The notes under the pieces were generated by a model. It did not search any database, was not told where the DNA came from, and saw nothing but the letters and a program-made list of their open reading frames with translations. A stretch of 64,000 bases of DNA from Symsagittifera roscoffensis (taxonomy: Eukaryota; Xenacoelomorpha; Acoela; Convolutidae): NCBI RefSeq assembly GCF_963678635.1, contig NC_087066.1:63556282-63620281 (forward strand), read 5' to 3'. Shown here in pieces: positions 1 through 11,036 of the stretch. The stretch's first letter is position 1; each line of letters starts with the position of its first letter. Made by a program: the position numbers and the translations under genes.

Positions 1-136
1 CCGTGTTTCATTGGCAGAAACGTTGCAGTGCTGCAGTATATGCAGTTTACTTACACTGATGAAGCAACGAGGAGATGAATGAGCAATGCAATGACTCCGA
101 AGCCTGGTAGGTTTGACGAGGAATGGGCGAAACTGA
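1..136 (+). pseudogene. Remnant of ORF B C-terminus
   Basis: The translation of the first bases (LQYMQFTYTDEA, then after a stop KPGRFDEEWAKLN) resembles the end of ORF B of the large element (AQYLLMQNRHLTGEE, then IPKTRDEWRKTN). It is interrupted by stops and cut by the window edge. The match is short and was made by eye. Confidence 0.4.
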
Positions 137-670
137 ATGATTATGAGAGGCAAGGCTGACTTACCAGAAGCCTCCCTAATCTTAACGAGTGTAAAACCAG
201 GGTTAACGGTGGGAGGAACCCTACAGACTAGAACCATGCTAGCACCCTTCGGACATGAAGAAGTCAAAGTAGTTCATAGAGAGGAGGAAGATCAGTCCGC
301 TGGCAGACTAATTATACCGAATTTTCCTGATGGGGCAAGGAGTGAAGACAAAGGGCCCTCAAGTTCGGGAAGGAATCCAAGACGAGACGATGGGCAGGGA
401 GGAAGCCGTCGATCGAAAGAACCTATGCAAAAGGATCCCGACCAAGCCAAGAATGAATACGATAAGTTTTCGACAGAAGGGATGTCCAGCCCTGACTTTA
501 ATTTCCTCAGCGATTTTAAAAACGGCACGGACACGTTGGAAGCGACGACTGAGCCGCAGACGAGGAAGTTTCCACGCTGGAACCTCCGTCGGACTTCATG
601 GGAACGAACCGGAACTTGCCGGAGAGCAGCTCTCCGAGCAATTCTAAAAGTGCCGAACAGAAACTCTTAA
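137..670 (+). pseudogene. Remnant of cargo ORF C, N-terminal and middle part
   Basis: An open frame of 177 codons between the ORF B and ORF D remnants. Its composition (charged, Ser/Pro-rich, low complexity) matches the middle of ORF C, but residue-level similarity is weak. The assignment rests mainly on position: the recognisable C-terminus of ORF C follows in the overlapping frame. No known domain is visible. Confidence 0.35.
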
Positions 671-1866
671 AGGAATCACCAAGGAGGAGAAGGATAGAAG
701 GCACTGCCAGAGTACCTTTCTTAGGAACGTTGCCCGAAGAGGAGTGGGAGGTGCATCATAGAGGCCATGAAAATAGGATGGGATGCAGAATGGACAGAGT
801 GGCCTTCATGGAAGAGGTCGGGACAGTAGTTCAGAGCTACGGAACCCAGTCTATTTTGAAACTAGGTCTCAACCGACCACTAATGCGGGAATTCCTTGAC
901 AAGCTCGACGAATGTGAAGGGAGATTGAGCGAGATTTTGATCGACTCGGCCACTTACGAAAGTGAGGCAAACTCTTCTATCAAGATGACGCCGCAAGAAT
1001 ACAAAGGAGAAGTGGTATATCTGTCAAGAACCCGGAAGGGAACGATGCGATCGAAAATGATGATTGACAGAATTAATGAAATGAAGATGAAACTGTGCAG
1101 CAAGGTGACATTGAGGAAAACGGGGAAGACAAGGGTGGATTCCGAGATCTCGATGAAAGCCGTCAACTCAGCCAAAAGAAAACGCGTCGAAGAAGCTATG
1201 GACTTGGGACAGGGTGATGATCGATTGCCTGGCACAGACAGGATGTTGACTGACGTAGCGATGGTGCCACCCATTCTCATGGCAGGAATAAAATCAGCCA
1301 GTTACAACACCAAGAAGAGTTACCGCACTCTGACTGGAGCGAAGTTAGAAATGGATATACTCAGCCAATGTGGAGAGAGTACTCTTAAAAACTTCAAACC
1401 GTCTCCCATGAATCACGGAAAGGTAAGCGTCGTAGGACAGCTAGTCCCAATGGAAAATTACCGACTGACAGTGTCGGAAATTGTATCGCTTGATGAACCC
1501 GCCGGTGGATACATGGAGATGTTAGAGTACAGAAATTCGGCCAGAGGACACTTAATGGCTCTGGAAGACAAAAGTGCGATGGAAGGTTATTTGGAGACGA
1601 TGATGCAAGGCACCACCCTGAAGCAGAAGGCATACGGGACTCTTGTATTGTCTGAAATGCACGCGGAAACGATCGAGCAGTTGGTGAGCCTTCCATGGAG
1701 AGCAGTAATGTTACGATACTTCGAAGAAGAAATGAGAACCACACCGAAGATACACGCTCTGATAGCAATATCCTATGTGAGAACAGAGTTGCAACTGAGG
1801 TTCGCTTGGTGCATGATTGGACTGACTCGCGGGGAATATGATTTGGAATGTGATTTGGATATATGA
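598..1866 (+). pseudogene. Cargo ORF C C-terminus fused to ORF D
   Basis: A 422-codon frame. Residues about 40-100 match the end of ORF C (a FLGTLxExxW block, then a segment ending KLGL against MGTGL). The rest matches ORF D, including the FEEEMRT block and the LRFAWCMIGL block near the C-terminus. In the large element C and D are separate frames; here they are one, so the ancestor may have made a C-D polyprotein, or an indel fused them. It is Lys/Arg-rich with no recognised domain. A tandem duplication of about 18 bases (gggaatatgatttgga) near 1830-1880 sits where the frame is lost. Confidence 0.55.
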
Positions 1867-2050
1867 TGGGGAATATGATTTGGATATGTTCCTGATGATG
1901 AGTGTGAGGGATCTGATGGCCCAAGAAGGATCAGCAGTAGCGTGCGCGAAGCAAAGAGATGCTCTCTGTTACGTTCGATTTATGATAGAGCAAATTTCAG
2001 TGCCAGCATTGAACACTTGCGACAAGATGCTGAGAGAAGGCGATGAATGA
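1838..2050 (+). pseudogene. Cargo ORF D C-terminal part, shifted frame
   Basis: This continues ORF D after the frameshift: residues around AKQRDALCYVRFMIEQ correspond to ARRKDATCFLRWIMSM in ORF D of the large element, with equal spacing to the preceding FAW block. It ends at a TGA at 2048. No known domain. Confidence 0.55.
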
Positions 2051-2198
2051 GCGAAAGCCTTGCTCTTGCTAGCACTTTTGGACATATATCAGAGCAAACC
2101 AATGCGAGTAAATATGAAAGAACCCGTATCAGCTGGACATTGGAGCAGGAGCTTTTAAACGAGCTTTTGTAACTCATCGGAATACAGTAACCAGCGCA

Positions 2199-2480
2199 GT
2201 GAAGAGAACTTCTAGGAAAATTGAATGTGACGAAAGGGAAAAAGAAGAGATGTTGAAGGAAGACGTGGAGAGAAACGTGACGTTGTGCCTCCACAACTGC
2301 TTCTGCCGAAACAGAAAATCTAACGTTGATCCTCTATCTTGTTGTAAACAAAGAGTAGAAGAGCAGAAGTGTTGGAGGACTGCTTCCAACAGCGTCAGAT
2401 TAGCTTTCAACGTGTTGCAAAACACAGAGACTGAAAGTGCGGAGTCAATGTCGCAGGAGGAGGAGGAGATGGAGTTTTGA
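2199..2480 (+). pseudogene. Cargo ORF E C-terminal remnant
   Basis: A 93-codon frame whose middle (EDVERNVTLCLHNCFCRNR) matches the ORF E C-terminus (EDLAKNVSLSLHNSFCLNR), followed by a similar Gln/Glu-rich helix and an acidic tail. About 550 residues of E upstream are missing, so a deletion removed most of the gene between about 2060 and 2200. Confidence 0.55.
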
Positions 2481-5076
2481 CAAATGGCCGAAAAACAAGA
2501 ACCAAAAAGAAAGAAAATTAGAAGAATTTAGAAGTTTTAGAACTTCTAAACGAGGAACAAATGAGGAAACAAAGAAGCGACGGAAAAAAAAGATGTTAAA
2601 ACTCAGAATTGTTTTGTATATTACAAAAAACTCAAAAAAGAAACAAAGCAACTAAGTTGGCAATTGAGACTGAAAAGAAAACATTTAGTTGAGTTTTGAA
2701 GATTAAAGAATTTGTTGCATTTATAAATTTGCATTATGATTTTAGTTAGTGGCTTTAGAGACACTTACGACTTATTTAGAGAGGCTTGAGTGGAGAATAT
2801 ATTAAAATTTTCCAGCCTGCATGATTGTTTTTAATCAACTAGGACGACTGATCACTTTGTGGTGACATGATAGGCTTGGGTAATCTCTTGAAGAAAGAGA
2901 TTATTTCATTGTTCCTTCTAACCACCAAGTTCCCTAATTTTAATATTCAGGGCGAGTAACAACTAAATTTCCGAAGGGAAGAAGCATAGTAGGATCACTT
3001 TAGTTTGTGGGTTGGCAGGACTGTCCTGCGTTCCTACACTTTTTAAACCTAGGAGAAAAAAGTTTTAAATCGGGACATAGACATTGGAAGTCTAAAAAGA
3101 TTTTTTATTTTAAGTACATCCTCGAAAGTGCAGATTGGTGAAAGAATTTGGATGGCTATAATAGTGTAGTATGATGCCACTTATATTCTGCAGTGAGTCG
3201 ATATGACGTGGATAAAAGTGACTTTATGCATTTTGTAAATTCTGTTCGATGGCACTGTACCATTTCGATGAAGACTACGAGATTCAACGAGGACATTGAC
3301 CGGGCTGTCCGGGGAGTATGTGACATTCGACCAGAATGAACGAAAATGCAGTTTCGCATTCGAATTTTTATCGACCAGAAACAGAACATCTGACCTGGAA
3401 GATTGATAGTTTTAACGGATTAGCGACGTTATTGGAACGATCAGACGAATCGGAAATTGTTAGTTTTAACTGAAATGCTAATTTTAAAAATTTCGATTTG
3501 GACGTAAACGACACGTAAGCTTTTTATATTTTGCACACACTGAAAGGGCGAAACAGAACAACAATAGTTGCAGTGAAAACAACTACGAAAAAAACAACAA
3601 CAGATTGAAACTGTGATTGGAATTTGTCAGAAACCATTCCGAGTTGTAATGATTGTGCCGCTACAATTGTTACAACGCGAATCCCGAGAACAAGAAAGGG
3701 TGCTGGGACGGCGAGTTCAGCCTTCTTGAAAGAAAGAAGGACGTTATTTCCCCGGATTCCAGAATCCGGAGGGGTCTCGGGCCCAAGACTCAAAATGTTT
3801 TATATAATATTTTAGCTTCCTGGACATGACCTGAGTTGAATTTAATTAACATCCCGATTCATTTTCAGAGAATGAGAAGCTAGGAGTGAGGGAAAGGGTT
3901 GATCCATCTATGATGAAGATGATGATTTTTATCTACTGAACAAAAACAATCGTAATATAATAAATACTAGTAGCCGTGTTGTTAGGAGTGACCTCGTGGT
4001 CTGGGGATAGTGAGACCCAGCCATGAGCTCACTATTTGTGCAAATAATTAAGTTAATTTGAGCGTTCTGATCGAAACCGGAAAGCAGTAACGTTTTTTCG
4101 GCCCGATGTTAGGAAAACCACCAAAATAACTGGCTTTGGCAGAGACGGTGAAAAACATGTAGAGCTGAGTTTAGACTCTAGCCAGTCGTTTCAGAATCCA
4201 GCTTTTTCCCCGTCGATATGCATTTCCGGGCGAATGTTACAAAAAAAATAGTTGTGGATAATTAATTTAGCGCTTGTATCGCAAAAAAATTCTGTAAAAA
4301 ATTGAAATTGTTGTGCCAAACGTTAAGAAAATTGTGTTAACCTTTTATCTTTTTTTATTCTCAATCATTTTGAAGAAACGTTTTGTCGATCATGCCTGAT
4401 CGAAAAAAAACATGTGCTATTAGTTTTCTCTATATATTGGTTACGCTCTTATTTTTTGAGAAGAAATATTGATGGTCTGATCAAAAGACCATTTTTTACG
4501 TTTTGTTAGTTTTGGAAGTTTTTTTGGTTTTTTTCCTAGTACAATGAAACTAAATCTGAGATTGAGAATTCAATCGAAGAACAAGTAATTGGGTTATCGC
4601 CTGCATAAATGGATTCTACAAGATGTTGTTTGCAATCAGCTCTTGATTTTAGCAAATTTTCTCATTTTGATCCATTTTTGGGCTTCGTTTAAAATTTTAT
4701 GGCCTTTCAAAATGTCCAATTTTTTAAATTATGGCCGTATATTGGAAAGTGTTTAATCGAAAATAAACTTTCGTATAGAGTCCTACCCTTTGGAGGCAAG
4801 CTCGCAACACGTTGGTGCGGCTGCGGCGGTCACTATTCTGCAGCTTTACTTTATGCTGCTTGAACAGTACGCAATAAATCCATAAACTCGTTGGCTCAAA
4901 TTTCAACCAATCAGAATTCAAGGAGATAAATTTTGGGACTTATGCGACTGATTTTTTATTTTGGGTGCTATGAAAATTGGGACTTATGGGAAGTCACGAT
5001 AGATATAATTAAATTTGCAGCTGACGATTATACTTTTCAGTTCCTCAATATTAGTTTTATTTAAAAACAAGTATAT
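2481..5076. other. Intergenic, AT-rich
   Basis: No coding region or RNA gene is recognised. Short open frames here have no family resemblance and low-complexity composition. The segment holds one dispersed-repeat fragment (4771-4850). Confidence 0.5.
4771..4850 (-). repeat. Fragment matching the core of the 390-bp inverted-repeat transposon
   Basis: On the minus strand this reads gaccgccgcagccgcacc, then a block equivalent to acgtgttgcgagcttgcc and aaagggtaggactctatacg. The same order and nearly the same bases occur at 60967-61035 inside the transposon at 60861-61250. It is GC-rich against AT-rich surroundings. No terminal GACAATTC repeats are present here, so this is a partial or related copy. 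Confidence 0.6.
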
Positions 5077-5439
5077 CAGGGGCGCATCTAGGATTTTCTC
5101 CATGGGGAGAGGGGTTTGCGGATTTTGAAAAATTTTGACTACTTTTTTTTTTTAGGTCGACCAAATTGATTTTCGGAGCTCTCCGAAAGCATTGCTGTTT
5201 TGGCACTTTTTTGGAAAGTTTTGGGAAATTTTGTTTTTCCAAAACGCGCTTTGAGGGGGTGCGCGTTTTTTTGGCGCGCGCTCTCCTCCTCAAAGTTAGC
5301 ATAGATTGCCGCTTTTAGAAAAATTTTAGGGTCCTGGATTTCTTAAAAAGTACCAAAGGGGGGACCTTTTAGGTCAGCAGGCGTTCAAATCCCTGAGGGG
5401 GGGGGGGGTTCATCCGCCCCCTCCCTAAATCAGCCCCTG
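5077..5439. mobile_element. hAT-like MITE, CAGGGGC termini
   Basis: It starts CAGGGGCGCATCTAGG and ends with the inverse of CAGGGGCTGATTTA. The flanks (aagtatat and cggtatat) agree at 6 of 8 bases, including gtatat. CAGGGGCGGAT-type ends with 8-bp duplications are typical of non-autonomous hAT elements. Copies at 33781-34180 and 47348-47702 share the ends and internal blocks such as ggcgcgcgctc. Non-coding. Confidence 0.65.
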
Positions 5440-6551
5440 CGGTATATCTCTTTTTTGTTACTTTCCGAAGAAAAGTTTTAGTGATCTGTTTTTTTGATTT
5501 TTCTGATAAATTTTACGGCTCAGCAACTTTTTGTCTAGTTTTTCTGTCGACATTTTTGACATGCTATTTTAGTTCCGCTCTGCCTCTGTGTAGAGTTTAA
5601 GGCAATTTACGGTCTTCTGTTCTAATCTTAAAAACTAGATTCAAATAAAAAATTTATTCAGCATATTTTTTTAATTCTATTTTTCTGGACAGGGGTCAGT
5701 TTTACCTCAGAAAAACCAATTTATAAAAGATTCGAGAAATCTGAAGAGCTCAAAAATTCTGTTTGTATTTTGGAAATCAAAGGTAGAAATTTTTCAAAAT
5801 ATTTGTCATTTTTTGGTGTTTTTTGTTTCATTCAAGTTGTTCCAACTGTCTTAAGGAGCTATTTCGGAGTTGAAAAAGCAGAGGCTCATTGCTATCGAAA
5901 GTGTCGTCACTTATCGCTTCACAATAACCGATTTTGAGTTTGCTAGTAAAGTTTTAATTGTTAGCAATTTTATATTGTTTCCTGTGATGGATCATTATGA
6001 AAAAACAGCGATGGAGAGTTTATTCACTCTAAATTTGCACTAAAAATGAAGTACGAAATTATTAAGACTACCACTAACTGTACTTTATGTTTAATTTGAT
6101 ACCTCACTGAACCTCGTTTGACTTCTATATCAGGAACCTGAGTTTTAGTGAAATTAAAATGGGAATCGAAAATGTTCGGAACAATATATTATATATAGTC
6201 CTAAATAGAACATATAAGGAAGTGTTTATTAGTTCAGATACCTCAAGGTATTTCACGTTTACTTCGTAAAGTTATCCTTCGTTTCATGAAAGAGATGTTT
6301 ACAAGTCGCCCTTGTTTAGGTCGCTCATGAAACAAATATATTTTGAAGATGTGAACAAATAGGTGACAAGTGTAGCCCGTTTCCCTTTATGTAATGATAC
6401 ATTATGTTATGACCACAATATGCTGGGCTGTTTTTCGATTTTTTTTTCAAAAATAGTTATCAAAAATTTCAAATTTTTCTGACGCATTGGGAGATATTAC
6501 CATTAGATCGGACATATTGCTTCCCCCATGAATTCAGACTTCACAAATAGC
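5440..6551. other. Intergenic, AT-rich, up to the giant element
   Basis: No gene, RNA or clear repeat structure is recognised. Confidence 0.5.
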
Positions 6552-7446
6552 TGTAACAGTCGCCTACTTCGGTCACATATGAGGCTTAAGAAAAACAGGC
6601 CCTATAACCAATGGCTCAAGAGTCAGGGACACTATCTCTTGTGTTTTTCTACCTCAAGAACGGTCGGAGCCAATTCGGTTCGCTTGCGACATGAGACTAG
6701 AACCCGTTACAGCTTAAAGGCTACTACCAAAATATCCCCCCACTCTAGAAAATAAGAACGTCCCCATACTTAGGTCTCGAGATACCCAAAATACACGAAC
6801 GCCGTTAAAAACAGGGTCGGAACAATCCGTTAAGTTACTTTTTATTGGACAGTGGAACTTTGATCCATTTCAGATGGATCAACCTAAAACTCACCTTATC
6901 TCAACATAACAATCATAAAACACCTTCAAGAAAACTAAATTAGGAACTCACATGTTGACGCACTCGAATATAAGGAGTAATTAAATTAATGAGCAACTCG
7001 AAAATTAAATGAGATAACTTGATAAGTTCAATACTGATCAGTTTTAATAACAGAAATAAGTTTAGACTCTAGAATTGAAGTTTTTGTCTGAACCATTGGG
7101 ACACTCAAGCTGTCCAACTTTCCGTTGAAGGTTCACTCTGGTTCAGTTCGAATAATTGCACTCTTTTCTCGTGATTATCTCTCCTCCTATTTCAGGATAA
7201 GACGGCTCTACTCGTGTCTTATTTTGTATCCGGAAATTGCGAATAGCAATTTCCCGCTGTTTTCTTAAGTATTTTCCCGCCATTGTAAATTCGGTCGTTC
7301 TTTTTTTCACTTTGTGTTTTCAGTTGGTGCGAGAAAACTGAGCATGACAGGCTCCATTCGAAATTTTGAAAAACAAAACTTCACTCCAAAATCACGTATT
7401 TTCGTGTCCCTCAAGGTCAAACTTCCAGATATGACCGACTGGCACA
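6552..7446 (-). repeat. 3' LTR of the giant element
   Basis: 895 bp, TGTAACAGTC...CTGGCACA on the + strand, so TG..CA on either strand. It repeats the right LTR with about 20 differences. It is uninterrupted and shows the empty site of the hAT insertion found in the other LTR (ataaggag followed directly by taattaaatt). Short open frames inside it are not genes. Confidence 0.93.
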
Positions 7447-7460
7447 TACTCCCCGGACTC
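7447..7460 (-). other. Weak polypurine tract next to the 3' LTR
   Basis: On the minus strand CGGGGAGTA directly precedes the 3' LTR, the position of a polypurine primer for plus-strand synthesis. The purine run is short, so the call rests mainly on position. Confidence 0.4.
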
Positions 7461-7882
7461 AAGATCGATGTCCTGATCGCGTGCTGTCTCTGTCAGTGAA
7501 TCCCCAGAAACCCGAGTGTCACTCAAGATTTAGTGCCAGTGGTCATTTACAGAAGTTTGCAGCAGACTTAAGTTTATCTACCTTCCAAAATTCACAACCA
7601 TATAGAATTTTCACACTATCGCTAAACAGCAATCAAAATCTGCACACACCTGCACCTATAAATTCTCGCTTTTTAAGCTGGTAATTTAAAATTTCTTTTG
7701 TCTTATTCAATCAGGAAATTGTCATGCAGCATTTTGATTTATATAATAGATATAGTATATTAATAACATTATCTCATTTGTTAAAATTTCTTTTCCGTGA
7801 GCCCAGATTTCATCCGAGTTCACCCTCGAGCCCCCTCCCTCTCAAGACTCAAGACTCTAGAATTTCCTTTTGAGCCACCGGC

Positions 7883-9784
7883 TCACCTCGTGTTCTTCGC
7901 CCTCGAGGTACCCGACCCAGATATATTTGCCACTGTGATCTGTTTCAATAGTGCCTCTTCGTCATCGGAGCTGATCACAATCTCCTCCCAATTCTTCAGC
8001 TGTTCATAGGATCGCATCCACTCCCTTTGCTCTTGCAATCTCTTCGCTTGATTCGGTAAGCTCTTCACCTTCGTCTCCCGGTTCAAACAGAAGGAATTGT
8101 GAAGACTCAGGCTTACATTCTTCGCCAGGTCCTCCTCTAGTATCGACTCCCTCGCTCTAGTGTTGTTTCTGGATACTCTACCCACCCTTTTCCACCCCGT
8201 CGTGATCGCATTTCGATGGGTCAGCAGAGGTCTCTTGAAGGCATCTGGTCCTATCTTGGCCTGGAACTGCCGATATTCTTTTTGATGTCTCCTCATGTGA
8301 TCCTTCGTCACCACGTATAACCAGGACGTTAACGTCGCGCGAAACCAAGGAAAGAATCTCAAGCGGCTCCACATGTGTCTGACTTCCATGGGTATGGCGA
8401 ATACCTTGCATGCGGTCTCGAACAGCTCAAGTCTCCTGCTGTAATCTATCGCGTGAATCGACTCTGCCGTTGGCGTCTTCGATTCCCGATACTTTGCTAT
8501 ATTTTCTTCCATCCATTGTAGAGCCAGCATCGTGCTCACCACCAAGATGGTCACCTTTTGCTGATTATCGGGCAGTCCCAACGACCTGATTTCTTCCACA
8601 TCCCAGATCAGGCAGAGATTGGCGTGGTCTGGGTACCACACTGTCTGCGCCAGACAGTGGCATGGACAATCCCCGTGTGTGAGGTCGATGCTCTTAAGAT
8701 TGCGTTCTCCCGAGGCTTCTAGGAGAGGCTCAAGTTCCATCATCTTCTCATGTATCACGTCGATCTGTTCCAAGTTTGGAGCACCAACCATGGGTTTCCC
8801 GATCACGTTTTGTCTCTCGTGGTCACTTGTATTTTCGCCCTCCAAACCTAGAAGTTCTTCACCCCAGATTTCACTCAAGTCGTCCCTTTGTTGTTTCGGC
8901 AATGCTCTTCGGATCATCCTCAACAGCTTGTGTGAATGATGTGACATCCGAGCCAGTCTTACACATTTGGGCACTGAGAAGGCTTTGTCTATCAATACCC
9001 TCTGGCTGGAAACTTCTACCATCGCCATGTGTAATGGATAGTGGCTGCCACATAGGTTGGCCATCACTGACCCCACTAGGGACTTCGCATTTAGAGGCAG
9101 ACCATAGGCTTCGCTCATGGGAAATCCCATCTCCGCTTCGAAACCAACCTTCCAACTCTTGATGTGTTTTTGGGTCACTTGCAACACTCCGAGCCATGAC
9201 TCCACGCTCAACGCGGTCACCAAGTGGTGTTCTGACTCTAGCCTTTCCAGTGACTGGAGACTGCACATTCTTGAGAAGAATCCCAGAGCTGTTGCTAGGT
9301 TCACCGTGGTACTCGCGTAACACTCAGCCACTATCTGTATCTCACTTTTCTCCCTTTCGGTAATGTCTTCAAACCAGGTGACTAGGTTTTCTTTCTGGAA
9401 AGACTGTATCCTGACGCATGATCGTCCATCGCAGGTGTGCTCGCCATTCCCACACGTCGAGTCAAGACAACTACCCGGCTCCATTTTCTTTACCGACCCT
9501 GTTCCATTCGTCACCTCACTTGACTCCTTCACCTGAGGCAGGATCAGTCTATGTACTATACTCAAGGTTGCCAAATCTTCATCCTCTGTCGGCGCTAGTC
9601 TCACTCGCTCCGTGTTTTCCTCGATCAGGCTCGCATGTGGATGTGGACACCAGGAGGGCCTGAGCAATTTCCACGCCACTCCCAGATTCGTGGTCAACGT
9701 GCCGTTCCCGTTACCCATTTTTAGTTCGACTCTTTTACTTGAGCGCGGCACACTTATTACTTCCGGTGTTTTCTCGAGAATCAA
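7883..9784 (-). CDS. Cargo ORF E, unknown protein
   Basis: About 611-633 residues, intact. The frame opens before a TTG at 9784; the first ATG is at 9718. No known family is recognised. An N-terminal third has a Cys cluster (about residues 106, 111, 118, 123, spacing C-x4-C-x6-C-x4-C) that could bind zinc; a second Cys/His-rich block (HGDCPCHC) lies near residue 390. The middle is helical, and the C-terminus is Gln/Arg-rich with an acidic SSDDEE tail. I see no signal peptide or membrane segment, so it does not look like an envelope protein despite sitting in the env position. It follows ORF D closely: the D stop lies inside the E open frame, next to a (GA)n run. A homologous C-terminus survives at 2199-2480. 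Confidence 0.7.
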   Translation of the reverse strand: MILEKTPEVISVPRSSKRVELKMGNGNGTLTTNLGVAWKLLRPSWCPHPHASLIEENTERVRLAPTEDEDLATLSIVHRLILPQVKESSEVTNGTGSVKKMEPGSCLDSTCGNGEHTCDGRSCVRIQSFQKENLVTWFEDITEREKSEIQIVAECYASTTVNLATALGFFSRMCSLQSLERLESEHHLVTALSVESWLGVLQVTQKHIKSWKVGFEAEMGFPMSEAYGLPLNAKSLVGSVMANLCGSHYPLHMAMVEVSSQRVLIDKAFSVPKCVRLARMSHHSHKLLRMIRRALPKQQRDDLSEIWGEELLGLEGENTSDHERQNVIGKPMVGAPNLEQIDVIHEKMMELEPLLEASGERNLKSIDLTHGDCPCHCLAQTVWYPDHANLCLIWDVEEIRSLGLPDNQQKVTILVVSTMLALQWMEENIAKYRESKTPTAESIHAIDYSRRLELFETACKVFAIPMEVRHMWSRLRFFPWFRATLTSWLYVVTKDHMRRHQKEYRQFQAKIGPDAFKRPLLTHRNAITTGWKRVGRVSRNNTRARESILEEDLAKNVSLSLHNSFCLNRETKVKSLPNQAKRLQEQREWMRSYEQLKNWEEIVISSDDEEALLKQITVANISGSGTSRAKNTR

Positions 9785-9791
9785 ACCTAGG

Positions 9792-11036
9792 CTAGGTCTC
9801 TCTCTCTCTCTCCACAGTGTCTATCTCCATTATCTTCTCTGTCCAGAACTTCAGCAGCTCCGCCACCTCGTAGTTTCTGTGGGCACCTCCAGCTTCCAAG
9901 TCCAAGAAAGGGTTGTATGCCATCCCCATCACTCCAGACACATACTGGTACTCTCCCTTTTTGTTAGGTTTCAAGTACTCTCCTGGCGAAGCCAAGTTAC
10001 GGTGAGCATCGTGTTTCTCCTCGAACTTCTTGTTATAGAATCTCCGTATCTCATCTAACTTCCTGTGGCTCTCTAGAGACTGCCTAGAACCATCCTCCTT
10101 TTCTATCCCAGTACTCTGGTACACGTTCAAGATGACTGCGGAGACTCTCCTTTCCAGCGTCTTGCTTCCGATTGCTCTCTGGTGGCACGCTAGGATGGTA
10201 CTATCAGTCATCATCGACATTATCCACCTCAAGAAACAGGTAGCATCTTTCCTCCTTGCCAGACTCAAGCCTGAGTTATCCCTAGCAACGTGTTGCGTCA
10301 GTACTCGATACACCTCTAGATTCTTGCCTCCCAATTTCAACTTGTCGTACGAAGTCAGTGTCTCTAATTCTATTCCCAACAGGCTCCAAGCGAACATCAG
10401 TTGTCCTGCGGTTCTAATGAAGGGATTCGCCATCAACGGCGATTCCGATGAGGATGTTCTCATTGCTTCTTCAAAATGATCCCTCAACAAGTTCTGCCAA
10501 GTTCTCTTCAGTTGGCTCCCCCATTCCAATTTGTTGATGACAGCCTTCTGCTGGGTAGCCCAGTTGCGCCGTTTGCGTGACACTCCACTGTCGAGCTTCT
10601 TTAGGCAGTCTTCCAATTCCTGCAATGTTTCCAGGGCCAGTGGGGGGTTGTTCCTCGTTTTATTCTTCTCAAGAGGATCGCTTGTCACTTGCTTCCCAGT
10701 AGCCTGGTGTTCATTTGAGACCCATTCTTTGCCGACGTCCACTTCCCAGGTCTGCCCGCTTGTCGAACCTCGCTTCATTTTTATCCTCTGAGGCTTGAAG
10801 TCTTCTTCCGTTGTTGAGCTGGTGGGGATCTCCATCTCTCTTTCTACGTCGAGCAGTTTCCTTGGCTCGTAGCTACTCTTGTAGGCTGCTGTCTTCCATC
10901 GTGCCAGAACCATGGGGGCCGTCTCTCTCAAGTTTCTCTCCGAGACCGCATCCGCTGAAGGACTGCCCAATCCCTCCACGTCTCTCTTCCTCTTGCGAGA
11001 CCTCACGTCTTTACTCGGGGGCGTTGTCGTTATCAT
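9792..11036 (-). CDS. Cargo ORF D, unknown protein
   Basis: About 414 residues from the first ATG at 11036; the frame is open from about 11100 without an earlier ATG. No known domain. The N-terminus has a basic cluster (RSRKRKR), which could be a nuclear signal, then a disordered Ser/Thr-rich stretch. From about residue 160 it is helical with two blocks conserved in the left-edge relic (FEEAMRT..LMFAWSLLGI, and RRKDATCFLRWIMSM). Conservation between diverged copies supports real coding. It lies between C and E on the same strand with short gaps, as part of the post-pol cargo block. Confidence 0.65.
   Translation of the reverse strand: MITTTPPSKDVRSRKRKRDVEGLGSPSADAVSERNLRETAPMVLARWKTAAYKSSYEPRKLLDVEREMEIPTSSTTEEDFKPQRIKMKRGSTSGQTWEVDVGKEWVSNEHQATGKQVTSDPLEKNKTRNNPPLALETLQELEDCLKKLDSGVSRKRRNWATQQKAVINKLEWGSQLKRTWQNLLRDHFEEAMRTSSSESPLMANPFIRTAGQLMFAWSLLGIELETLTSYDKLKLGGKNLEVYRVLTQHVARDNSGLSLARRKDATCFLRWIMSMMTDSTILACHQRAIGSKTLERRVSAVILNVYQSTGIEKEDGSRQSLESHRKLDEIRRFYNKKFEEKHDAHRNLASPGEYLKPNKKGEYQYVSGVMGMAYNPFLDLEAGGAHRNYEVAELLKFWTEKIMEIDTVERERET
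9797..9812 (-). repeat. (GA)8 microsatellite at the ORF D/E junction
   Basis: Eight GA units on the coding strand encode the end of ORF D (ERERE) and, in the next frame, the start of the E open frame. Change in repeat number would join or separate the two frames. Confidence 0.7.

Larger units (their letters stand above)
1..2480 (+). mobile_element. Relic of a second giant LTR element (cargo block B-C-D-E)
   Basis: Broken reading frames on the + strand match, in the same order, the C-terminus of ORF B and ORFs C, D and E of the large element at 6552-29573, which lies on the other strand. Matching landmarks are FLGTLPEEEW against FLGTLDEDAW (C), FEEEMRT..LRFAWCMIGL against FEEAMRT..LMFAWSLLGI (D) and NVTLCLHNCFCRNR against NVSLSLHNSFCLNR (E). 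The copy is old, with frameshifts and most of E missing. It runs off the left edge of the window, so gag, pol and the 5' LTR cannot be seen. No LTR was recognised downstream of 2480. Confidence 0.75.

Noticed and set aside
6528-7684. Small plus-strand ORFs in and beside the left LTR
   Set aside because: They lie within LTR sequence, are not conserved as frames in the other LTR, and some start with non-ATG codons.
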